A stretch of 10,464 nt of DNA from Verrucomicrobiales bacterium (GTDB lineage Bacteria; Verrucomicrobiota; Verrucomicrobiia; Limisphaerales; Palsa-1400), in the NCBI GenBank assembly GCA_028293405.1, contig JAQGOW010000457.1, positions 1 through 10,464 on the forward strand, in the 5' to 3' direction. The position numbers and the translations under genes are program-made. Positions within the stretch are counted from its first letter, which is position 1. Each line of letters starts with the position of its first letter. Shown one piece after another: positions 1 through 5,982 of the stretch. The notes beneath the pieces were generated by a model. The model saw only the letters and a program-made list of their open reading frames with translations. It did no database searches and was not told where the DNA came from.

Positions 1-26
1 GGTCGCGACAGCGCCAGTGGGCAAGA

Positions 27-137
27 AATCCGAATGCCGAATGTCCAATGACGAAAGCTCGAAGTCCCAAGCACCAATGTTCGTTATTCGGGCTTCGGGC
101 ATTCTTTCGTTCATTCTGGTTTCGTCATTCGTCATTC
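27..137. repeat. Dispersed TGACGAA/TTCGTCAT-type intergenic repeat, imperfect inverted arrangement
   Basis: The stretch is built from short degenerate words such as GAATGCCGAATG, AATGACGAAAG, TTCGGGCATTC and TTCGTCATTCGTCATTC. The left half (about 32-57) is roughly the reverse complement of the right half (about 94-115), with one-base indels: GAATGCCGAA pairs with TTCGGGCATTC, and AATGACGAAAG pairs with CTTTCGTTCATT. I recognise this style of AATGACGAA repeat as common between genes of verrucomicrobial genomes; that is memory, not a search. The reading frames through it stay open, so ORFs running across it should not be trusted. Confidence 0.6.
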
Positions 138-176
138 CCCGCCGTGGCAATATTGGCCCCAGCGGAGCTCTCACCG

Positions 177-197
177 GCGCACGGAGGTTCCGTGCGC
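177..197. repeat. Perfect 9-bp hairpin with 3-nt loop
   Basis: GCGCACGGA (177-185) and TCCGTGCGC (189-197) are exact reverse complements separated by GGT. No T-tract follows, so it is not a convincing Rho-independent terminator. A GGAGGT (183-188) lies across the left arm and loop, and an ATG follows at 198 that opens an 8-codon frame ending in TAA (222-224). This could be a small leader, but nothing else supports it. The hairpin may also simply be the edge of a dispersed repeat. Confidence 0.45.
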
Positions 198-238
198 ATG
201 GTAGATTGGCCAACCAGGCGGTAAATTGCCCTATCTAT

Positions 239-397
239 ATGGCTAAACGTGATTTCATGCCCCGCCAAGACTCGGCTGCCCTGGTTTTTCACGATGTGTT
301 CACCAACGAAATGGTCGCCAACGGCGCGGCGCTCGGGTTCAGTCCGGCGGAAATTGCCGAGCTCCGCGATGTGACGGTGATCGGTTGCGCGCCGTGA
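239..397 (+). pseudogene. Short 52-residue ORF, probable 5' remnant of a larger hypothetical gene
   Basis: The ORF starts at ATG 239 with MAKRDFMPRQDSAALVF and stops at TGA 395-397. Its opening (MAKRDF.PR.DS, then a segment like TNEMVANGAALGFSPAEIAEL) resembles the N-terminus of a hypothetical protein family seen repeatedly in Verrucomicrobiota. Members as I remember them start like MANRDYIPRPDA, continue with N..ALGL, and run to around 200 residues. Here the frame ends soon after that first helical segment, so I read it as a truncated remnant. A genuine micro-protein is the alternative. No clear Shine-Dalgarno sequence precedes the ATG. The stop lies 9 nt before the start of the amidohydrolase gene, whose GAGGG ribosome site overlaps this end, so translation of the two could be coupled. 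Confidence 0.4.
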
Positions 398-406
398 GGG
401 CAACGC

Positions 407-1720
407 GTGAAGCAAGTTGCCTTGCGTGAGAAAACTCAGTTCAATGGTTTTGTGAAAGCCGCTATTCCGTTCTCAATCGCCCTGCTCTGCGCCTTTGCTT
501 CGTTCGGTGTTCCGACTTCGGAAATCAATCGGATCGCTGACGTGATTCGTCCGACCGTAGTTGCCGAACGGCGCGATTTTCACATGCACCCGGAGTTGTC
601 GAATCGCGAGACGCGCACCGAACAGGTGATCGCCGAAAAGTTGCGCACGCTCGGCTTGACCGAAATCCGCACGCACGTTGCGCATCACGGCGTGGTCGCG
701 TTGTTGCAAGGCGGCAAGCCGGGGCCGGTGGTGGCGTATCGCGCCGATATCGACGCACTGCCGATTAATGAAGTGCACAACGTGCCTTACAAGTCCGGCG
801 TGTCGAATGTGATGCACGCTTGCGGACACGATGCGCACGCTGCCGTTGGGTTGGGTGTCGCAGAAGTGTTGAGCCAAATGCGCGCGGACTTGCCCGGCAC
901 GATAAAATTTATTTTCCAACCCGCCGAAGAAGGCGCGCCAACAGGCGAAGAAGGCGGTGCAACGTTGATGATCAAAGAAGGTGCGCTGGAGAATCCCAAG
1001 CCGCTCGCGATTTTCGGCATGCACACGACGACTGAAATTGACGCGGGAAAAGTCGGCGTTCGCTCCGGACCTGCGCAGGCTGCGGCGAATATGTTCGACC
1101 TGACAATTCGTGGAAAAATGTCTCATGCCGCTCGTCCCGAGAACGGAATCGATTCCATCGTGGTCGCGTCCGAATGCGTGACGGCGTTGCAAACGATCAA
1201 GAGCCGTCGGATTGATACCTTCGAACCGGTGATCCTCACCATTGGCACCATTCACGGCGGCAATCGGCGCAACGTCATTTCGCCGGAAGTAAAAATGGAG
1301 GGCACGATTCGTACGTTCACGGACGGCGCACTCGCCAACATCAAAAAGCAGTTGCACCAAACGTTGAAAGGCATCTGCGACGCATACGGTGCGACGTATC
1401 AACTAAACATCGATGAAGCGACAGTGCCGGTTTACAACAATCCATCTCTCGTAACCGAAACTTTGCCAGCGTTGCGAAATGCAGTGGGAACGTCAAACGT
1501 GATCGATGCAGAGCTGCGAATGGGTGCGGAAGATTTCTCGTACTTTCAACGCGTCGTGCCTGGTTTTTATTGGCGGCTCGGTTCAGGCAATAAAACCAAG
1601 GGCCTCACCGCCGAAGCGCACACGCCGGATTTTGACATCGACGAAGATTGCTTGGTCGTCGGCGTCAAAAGTATGGCGAATGTGTTGTGGGATTACCTGG
1701 AACGACACGGATCCCAATAG
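407..1720 (+). CDS. Exported M20-family (M20D-like) amidohydrolase / N-acyl-amino acid hydrolase
   Basis: This is a 437-residue metal-dependent hydrolase of the hippurate / IAA-amino acid hydrolase branch of peptidase family M20. It would split an acyl group from an amino acid; the exact substrate cannot be read from sequence. Family motifs in order are HMHPELS (59-65), YRADIDALP (111-119), MHACGHDAHA (136-145), QPAEEG (171-176), GMHT (204-207), the lid-domain segment GKMSHAARPENGID (236-249), and EAHTPDFD (403-410). The expected metal ligands C139, H141, E175, H206 and H405 are all present. The N-terminus holds a hydrophobic signal-like stretch (about 18-34), so the enzyme is probably exported or membrane-tethered. 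I chose GTG 407 because GAGGG sits 6 nt upstream. An in-frame GTG at 452 would give a tidier signal peptide (MKAAIPFS...) but lacks a ribosome site. The length is slightly above the usual 390-400 residues because of the leader. Confidence 0.9.
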   Translation: MKQVALREKTQFNGFVKAAIPFSIALLCAFASFGVPTSEINRIADVIRPTVVAERRDFHMHPELSNRETRTEQVIAEKLRTLGLTEIRTHVAHHGVVALLQGGKPGPVVAYRADIDALPINEVHNVPYKSGVSNVMHACGHDAHAAVGLGVAEVLSQMRADLPGTIKFIFQPAEEGAPTGEEGGATLMIKEGALENPKPLAIFGMHTTTEIDAGKVGVRSGPAQAAANMFDLTIRGKMSHAARPENGIDSIVVASECVTALQTIKSRRIDTFEPVILTIGTIHGGNRRNVISPEVKMEGTIRTFTDGALANIKKQLHQTLKGICDAYGATYQLNIDEATVPVYNNPSLVTETLPALRNAVGTSNVIDAELRMGAEDFSYFQRVVPGFYWRLGSGNKTKGLTAEAHTPDFDIDEDCLVVGVKSMANVLWDYLERHGSQ

Positions 1721-1808
1721 GACCTTGCCAGCTTTGCGCCGCAGTTATTTTGCGTCCGAATAAACATTGATTGAAACGGTGAATCGCAACTACGCTGGCA
1801 TCGCCAAT

Positions 1809-3035
1809 ATGCCCGAAGTAATCGCCGCAAATCCCCCCAAAGATTATTCATGGGCTGAGTATCTCGATTTCATGGAAGGCGGCGCGGACATTCTTACGGT
1901 CCCGCCCCACGCCAAAGAACCTCAAACCAAAGCGGCACAGGCAGCGGTTTCAACGAAGGCACCAGTATGGGGTTTCCTGCTCGCGTTCGGCATCATGATC
2001 GCGGCGATTTTTTTGAGCGAACTTCCGTTCAAGCCGTTTACGTTCACGGACGGCACTGGCAAAGCTTCGCATCCAATCGAGCCAGTGATGATGGCGCTGA
2101 TTTTGGGAATGGTGGTGAGCAACTTCATGACCCTGCCCAAAGCAGTCAGCCCTGGAATTAAATTTTGCGTCAAAAAGCTTCTACCGCTTGGAATTATTTT
2201 TCTGGGCGCTCGCCTCAATTTCCACGAGATGATCAAAGAAGGCGTCACCGGAGCGGCCATGGCGCTTCTCGAAACCGCCGTCGCATTCATGTTGTTATTG
2301 TGGCTTTCGAAACTTTTCAAATTACCGCGCAAACTTGGTTTACTTCTTGGGGTAGGAACGGCGATTTGTGGAGGCACGGCCATCGTTGCCACAGCACCGG
2401 TAATCGAAGCCGAAGAAAAAGACGTGGTCTTTAGCGTGGCAACTGTGACGTTGCTCGGATTGATTGCAATGTTTGTGCTGCCGGTGATTGGCCATGCGAT
2501 TCAGATGAGCGACAGAGCTTTTGGATACTGGGCAGGATTGTCGATTCACCAAACGCCACAGGTGATTGCCTCGGGTTTCAGTTATAGCGCCGATGCCGGT
2601 GCAACTGCGACGACCGTGAAACTGGCACGCGTTTGTTTGCTCGCGCCGGTCGTATTTATCGTCGGCCTATTGAACGCGCGCGGTGAAGCCAGCGACGGCG
2701 TAGCGACGAAAAAGAAGATCAATTACCTGCAAATGTTTCCGATGTTCATCTTCGGTTTCCTGGCGTTCGCTCTGGCTCAAACACTCGGGTGGCTACCGAC
2801 ATTGCATTTCAATTCGCCAACATTCTTCAACGCACCGATGCAAGACCCGAAACTTGGTGAGTGGCTGGTGAAGATTTCCTCGTGGTGCATTATCATCAGC
2901 ATGGCGGGCGTCGGACTTGAGACGCGGTTCCACGCAATGAAACAAACCGGCCCGAAACCGTTTGTGGCGGCATTGATCGGCGTGCTCGTAGTCGCAAGCC
3001 TCGTGTTCGTTTTGATTAAGGGGCTGGCGCTCTAG
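1809..3035 (+). CDS. YeiH/UPF0324-family putative sulfate exporter, integral membrane protein
   Basis: This is a polytopic membrane protein of the conserved-hypothetical-698 / YeiH family, generally annotated as a putative sulfate exporter; transport has little direct proof in the family. Recognisable family segments, numbered from ATG 1809, are FLGARLNFHEMI (131-142), GVGTAICGGTAIVATAPVIE (181-200) and WAGLSIHQTPQVIASGF (241-257). About ten hydrophobic segments span the region from residue 52 to the C-terminus. The protein carries a soluble N-terminal extension of about 50 residues, including KDYSWAEYLDFMEGGADIL, before the first membrane segment; the well-known E. coli form has about 350 residues in total. 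The start is uncertain: the same frame is open from TTG 1767 (14 residues longer), and neither start has a clear Shine-Dalgarno site. It follows the amidohydrolase on the same strand and converges with a sulfite-oxidation operon, which fits a role in sulfur-anion handling. Confidence 0.85.
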   Translation: MPEVIAANPPKDYSWAEYLDFMEGGADILTVPPHAKEPQTKAAQAAVSTKAPVWGFLLAFGIMIAAIFLSELPFKPFTFTDGTGKASHPIEPVMMALILGMVVSNFMTLPKAVSPGIKFCVKKLLPLGIIFLGARLNFHEMIKEGVTGAAMALLETAVAFMLLLWLSKLFKLPRKLGLLLGVGTAICGGTAIVATAPVIEAEEKDVVFSVATVTLLGLIAMFVLPVIGHAIQMSDRAFGYWAGLSIHQTPQVIASGFSYSADAGATATTVKLARVCLLAPVVFIVGLLNARGEASDGVATKKKINYLQMFPMFIFGFLAFALAQTLGWLPTLHFNSPTFFNAPMQDPKLGEWLVKISSWCIIISMAGVGLETRFHAMKQTGPKPFVAALIGVLVVASLVFVLIKGLAL

Positions 3036-3292
3036 GCAGCTACTGCTTTAGCGCGGGGAAATCGGCCGAGCACAGCATCTTCGACGAGAATATCTTCGTC
3101 CAACTCTTCCCAACGCAACGCGCGGCCATGCAACCGAAGTTGCACTTTTCGAAGAAGGTCATCGGCAGCGTTTGAGAGCAACGGGTATTTACTTACAGGA
3201 AAACTGAACACGCGTTGATCTGGCAGTTCCAGACAGACGCGTCGGTTTTCGACCCAACAACGCACCGCGCGAATTTGTTCAACCGTTTCCAT
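3032..3292 (-). CDS. DUF2442-domain protein, partner of DUF4160
   Basis: This 86-residue protein is recognisable as DUF2442 by the pattern VCLELPDQRVFSFPVSKYP (19-37), which matches the family's short beta-strands followed by a proline-bearing loop. The end, ALRWEELDEDILVEDAVLG (58-76), matches the typical W..LDEDI.VE..L close of the family. Its molecular activity is not established. It is the last gene of the minus-strand operon, and its ATG overlaps the end of the DUF4160 gene by 14 nt, so the two are very likely translated together. DUF4160/DUF2442 pairs recur in many bacteria and are often suspected of being toxin-antitoxin-like, but that is inference. The stop codon interleaves with the YeiH stop in the 4-nt palindrome CTAG (3032-3035). 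Confidence 0.85.
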   Translation of the reverse strand: METVEQIRAVRCWVENRRVCLELPDQRVFSFPVSKYPLLSNAADDLLRKVQLRLHGRALRWEELDEDILVEDAVLGRFPRAKAVAA

Positions 3293-3518
3293 GAAATCTA
3301 AGATACGCCCGCACCAATTCGTTGCAATTATCTTCTACAAGAGCTTGAATCTTCGTCAATTCTGACAAGGAAAACCCATCGTTCGTCGCTAAGGAACTCG
3401 GCTGCAGCCAAAACTTCGCCTCGGATTCATCGCGCGTCACGTGGATGTGAGGCGGTTCGTTATTCTCGCGACTATAAAAATGGAACCGATAAGGACCAAT
3501 GCGAAGAACTGTTGGCAT
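3279..3518 (-). CDS. DUF4160-domain protein
   Basis: This 79-residue protein matches DUF4160: MPTVLRIGPYRFHFYSRENN (1-20), then EPPHIHV (21-27), EAKFWLQP (33-40), and a C-terminal helix LSELTKIQALVEDN (51-64). The PPHIHV motif and the acidic-plus-tryptophan AKFWL segment are the hallmarks of the family. No catalytic role is proven. The frame stays open far upstream through the cytochrome gene, but the family boundary and the start codon place the true start at ATG 3518. That ATG shares one base with the cytochrome stop (TAATG), and GAAGG lies about 8 nt upstream in the mRNA, so translation is probably coupled to the cytochrome. Its 3' end overlaps the DUF2442 start by 14 nt. Confidence 0.85.
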   Translation of the reverse strand: MPTVLRIGPYRFHFYSRENNEPPHIHVTRDESEAKFWLQPSSLATNDGFSLSELTKIQALVEDNCNELVRAYLRFHGNG

Positions 3519-4111
3519 TACTTCGCCTTCTGCGACAACACCCAGTTTGCCAGTGAATCCACCTGCGCATCGGTCATGATTGTGTAGGCCGGCATTGGGA
3601 CCGTGCCCCATTTGCCGGAACCACCGCGGGTAATTTGTTCGCGCACACGTTGCATCGCGTTGGCATCGTGCGCGTATTTTGCCGCGACATCCTGGTAGGC
3701 GGGCCCGATCACTTTTTTGTCGACGTTGTGGCAGTTCAGACAGCCCATTTTGGTCGCGAGCGTTTGCGGGTCGAGAATCGTTGAATCGAATGCAACGGTC
3801 GATGCAGCGTTGGTGTCCGTGCCATAACTTCTCGAGAAATAAGCAATCAACGCATTCGTCTGATCGTCGGGAATCGGCGCTGCATATTTGCCTTTCATCT
3901 TGGCGACTTCGGCGGTCCAGAAATCGCGCGGCTTGGGCGGTTGCATGGACGCGTAGTCGGCAGAGTGGCAGGCGAGACATTGCGAGTTCGCCAGCTCGAC
4001 GCCGGCACCGGCTTTGTAACTGGCGGTTTCAACCGGCAGCTGGATAGTCACGACTTTAGCTGTCGCGACGAATCCAATCGCGAGCATCGCAGGAATCAAA
4101 ATTCTTTTCAT
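3518..4111 (-). CDS. Diheme cytochrome c: SorB-like domain fused to a c551-like domain
   Basis: This secreted c-type cytochrome has two heme-attachment motifs. Counting from the GTG at 4114 (198 residues), CLACH is at 46-50 and CLNCH at 125-129. The first half (about 35-100), with CLACHSADYASM, FWTAEVAKMKG and ALIAYFSRSYG, resembles the SorB subunit of sulfite dehydrogenases. The second half (about 115-195), with MGCLNCHNVDKKVIGPAY, VPMPAY and ALANWVLSQ-like SLANWVLSQ, resembles a small class I c551-type cytochrome. Likely axial methionines are M73 and M174. A hydrophobic N-terminus (about 4-20) would export it. The expected role is to take electrons from the adjacent sulfite oxidase and pass them to the respiratory chain. 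I prefer ATG 4111; a GTG lies immediately before it. It begins 19 nt after the sulfite oxidase stop, so the two form one operon. Confidence 0.88.
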   Translation of the reverse strand: MKRILIPAMLAIGFVATAKVVTIQLPVETASYKAGAGVELANSQCLACHSADYASMQPPKPRDFWTAEVAKMKGKYAAPIPDDQTNALIAYFSRSYGTDTNAASTVAFDSTILDPQTLATKMGCLNCHNVDKKVIGPAYQDVAAKYAHDANAMQRVREQITRGGSGKWGTVPMPAYTIMTDAQVDSLANWVLSQKAK

Positions 4112-4130
4112 CACAGTAGTGGGTTCGAAG

Positions 4131-5348
4131 TTAGACAGCTTTGATTTTAACCGTTTCGATAACGCTGCGCATGTAACCGGAAGGATTCCACGAAGCAGTT
4201 TCCGGTTGCATCTGGTTCGCGTTATTAGTCGCGCAAACTTTCAAGATGTAATCGCCGGGTTTCGAAGGTGTCCATCGAGCGTGCCATTCGCGGAAGGAAT
4301 ATTTACCTAGGTCCTTGCCGAGTTTCGTTGGAGTCCACTTCCCGTTGTTGCTGCTGACGACGACCTCGCGAATGCCGCTGCCACCATCGAAAGCAATTCC
4401 TTTTAGCTCAATCGCACGACCGGCTTTGACTTCCGCACCATCCTGCAAACTCGTGATAAACGAGCGGACGTTGTAGCGCTTGATGGGCACGGTCGTTTTC
4501 GGCGTTGTGCCGGGTTCGACGCACGCGCAGTCGTTGTCGGGAATGCGATACGCAGGATTCATCCAGAAATTGTTCAAGACCTCGTCGATCACGGTAATGT
4601 CATTGACGTGCTTCACCCAATACGTGCCGAAGTAGCCGGGCACAATCAGGCGCAGCGGGAAACCGTTCAACACCGGCAACTCTTGACCGTTCATTTCGTA
4701 GGCGAGCATCACTTCGCCGTCGTTTGCTTGATCAACGTCGAGGGCTTTGACGAAGTCGGGAGTTTTTTCGACGACCGGTTTGTCCAGACCGTCAAAGGTC
4801 ACTTGTTTCGCGCCCGCTTTGATGCCGGCTTTTGCGAGAATGGCTTTGAGCGGAACACCTTTCCAATGGGCATTGCCCATCGCGCCATTCCCGAGTTGCC
4901 CACCGCCCACGCGTGGTGTCACAAAACCACGGCTGTTGCCGGAGCATTGCAGGACAGCGACGACTTCTTTTGCTTCGAACTTCCGCAGGTCGTGCAGAGA
5001 GAGCGAAAGCGGGCTGTTGACCGAACCTTTGATTTCAACGCGATAGGTGTCGCTATTGATCGAGGTCGGAACGCCGGCCAAATGGTAGCGTACGAAGAAT
5101 GCGTCGTTGGGCGTGATCGCGCCTTCATTGAAAACCGAGAACGGCGTTTCAAGTTGGGGCGGGCGCGTGGTCAAGCGGATGAGCGGACGCTTTTGCGGAT
5201 AACGGACAAGTTCGCGATCGCCATTGGCGAACGGAAGTTTGACCGATTGAGCGAGCAAGGGGGCAGCAGTCAGCCCTGCAGCAGCGATGGCGGCATTTCG
5301 GAGAAATGCGCGACGGCTCTGGGCAGAAGAGTCGGACGAATTTGGCAT
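4131..5348 (-). CDS. Tat-exported molybdenum sulfite oxidase, SorA-like sulfite dehydrogenase
   Basis: This 405-residue molybdenum-cofactor enzyme oxidises sulfite to sulfate in the periplasm. The N-terminus has a twin-arginine signal, SRRAFLRNAA (11-20), followed by an alanine-rich hydrophobic run to about 33. The cofactor domain includes FFVRYHL (84-90), VLQCSGNSRG (132-141), LAYEMNGQELPVLNGFPLR (215-233) and GTYWVKHV (241-248). C135 is the expected molybdenum-ligating cysteine, R140 sits five residues later as in the family, and R87, H89 and Y267 fall where active-site residues are expected. The C-terminal third (about 285-405), including WTPSKPGDYILKVCATN and MQPETASWNPSGY, is the usual dimerisation domain. 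No heme b5 domain is attached, so a separate electron acceptor is needed; the cytochrome next downstream is the obvious candidate. No good Shine-Dalgarno site precedes the ATG. A palindrome lies 37 nt upstream of the start codon. Confidence 0.92.
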   Translation of the reverse strand: MPNSSDSSAQSRRAFLRNAAIAAAGLTAAPLLAQSVKLPFANGDRELVRYPQKRPLIRLTTRPPQLETPFSVFNEGAITPNDAFFVRYHLAGVPTSINSDTYRVEIKGSVNSPLSLSLHDLRKFEAKEVVAVLQCSGNSRGFVTPRVGGGQLGNGAMGNAHWKGVPLKAILAKAGIKAGAKQVTFDGLDKPVVEKTPDFVKALDVDQANDGEVMLAYEMNGQELPVLNGFPLRLIVPGYFGTYWVKHVNDITVIDEVLNNFWMNPAYRIPDNDCACVEPGTTPKTTVPIKRYNVRSFITSLQDGAEVKAGRAIELKGIAFDGGSGIREVVVSSNNGKWTPTKLGKDLGKYSFREWHARWTPSKPGDYILKVCATNNANQMQPETASWNPSGYMRSVIETVKIKAV

Positions 5349-5362
5349 GCGCAGGTGACTTA

Positions 5363-5401
5363 ACTATAAACTACTCATCTACGCAATCGGAAATTCCGAT
5401 T
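5363..5401 (-). promoter_or_regulatory. Candidate operator/promoter region of the sulfite-oxidation operon, with a 17-nt palindrome
   Basis: AATCGGAA-A-TTCCGATT (5385-5401) is a perfect inverted repeat with a one-base centre, placed 37-53 nt before the sulfite oxidase start codon. On the minus strand a TATAGT (5368-5363) lies between it and the gene and could act as a -10 box. In that case the palindrome would fall near the -35 position and the leader would be only a few bases long, in line with the missing Shine-Dalgarno site. The palindrome is seen directly; the regulatory role is inferred. Confidence 0.35.
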
Positions 5402-5418
5402 TCGAAAAAACGATTCTC

Positions 5419-5468
5419 TTGCGGCAAGCCAGATCAATCGACTTTAAGTGAAAATACCCTTGCCGCAA
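5419..5468. repeat. 10-nt inverted repeat with 30-nt spacer
   Basis: TTGCGGCAAG (5419-5428) is the exact reverse complement of CTTGCCGCAA (5459-5468). The arm centres are 40 bp apart, about four helical turns. The left arm is nearly self-complementary (CTTGC-G-GCAAG at 5418-5428). It lies 50-99 nt upstream of the secreted-protein start. It could be a paired binding site for a dimeric regulator or an mRNA stem; no T-tract follows the right arm, so a terminator is unlikely. Confidence 0.45.
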
Positions 5469-5517
5469 TACCCTCGGCGGCGGTACAAGAAACGTGAAGC
5501 CAACGCTGTCAAAAACA

Positions 5518-5979
5518 ATGAAACCAATCTTTTTTACCCTGTCGATTTGCGCGGTGCTATTTAGTGGTGCCGTCGCAGCGCGGGCGCAGAGCTATTCGAT
5601 CGATTGGTACAAAATCGCCGGCGGCGGCGGCACGAGCAGCAACGGCACTTACCTCGTCAGCGGCACGATCGGGCAGGCTGATGCTGGTTCGATGAGCGGC
5701 GGCAACTATTCACTCACCGGCGGTTTCTGGAGTTTGATTTCGCTCGTGCAAACTCCCGGTGCGCCAATCCTCAATATTTCGTATGTCGGTGCAAGTGCTA
5801 TTGTTTCGTGGCAACTACCGGCGCCGAGTTACATCCTCGAAAATAATCCGATTTGCGCAACCAACGGTTGGGCGACGGTTTCTCAATCTTCTTACGTCAC
5901 CAATGGCAATACAGTTTCGGTGACGGTCAATCCGCCTTTGAACGGAATGAAATATTTCCGTTTGCACGGAATGCAGTAG
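5518..5979 (+). CDS. Small secreted protein of a Verrucomicrobiota-type family (SIDWYKIAGGGGTS signature)
   Basis: This short secreted protein of unknown function has a clear signal peptide, MKPIFFTLSICAVLFSGAVA (1-20), followed by ARAQS, where cleavage is likely. The mature part starts with SIDWYKIAGGGGTSSNGTY, then VSGTIGQADAG and MSGGNYSLTGGFWS, a glycine-rich segment that I recognise from many secreted verrucomicrobial and planctomycete proteins. The remaining part (about 80-153), with APILNISYVGASAIVSWQLP and MKYFRLH, looks like a small beta-sandwich similar to fibronectin-type modules attached to such proteins. The frame extends back to GTG 5494, which adds eight residues before the signal peptide; I prefer ATG 5518 because it gives a clean signal sequence. 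Neither start has a strong ribosome site. It converges with the VWA gene with only 3 nt between stops. Confidence 0.75.
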   Translation: MKPIFFTLSICAVLFSGAVAARAQSYSIDWYKIAGGGGTSSNGTYLVSGTIGQADAGSMSGGNYSLTGGFWSLISLVQTPGAPILNISYVGASAIVSWQLPAPSYILENNPICATNGWATVSQSSYVTNGNTVSVTVNPPLNGMKYFRLHGMQ

Positions 5980-5982
5980 GCC

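Noticed and set aside
17..397. A longer plus-strand frame of 126 codons that includes the remnant ORF
   Set aside because: Its first 74 codons run through the dispersed repeat and hairpin and show no protein-like pattern; only the part from ATG 239 resembles a known protein start.
473..1402. 309-codon minus-strand frame opposite the M20 hydrolase
   Set aside because: It lies entirely under a gene with intact catalytic motifs and its translation is rich in Arg and His without any family pattern, typical of an antisense shadow.
3519..3980. Upstream in-frame extension of the DUF4160 gene
   Set aside because: The extension overlaps the cytochrome in another frame, has biased composition, and the DUF4160 family starts at MPTVLRIG, which has its own ATG and ribosome site.
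4608..5363. 251-codon plus-strand frame opposite the sulfite oxidase
   Set aside because: The opposite strand encodes an intact Tat-exported molybdoenzyme; this frame has no recognisable domain.
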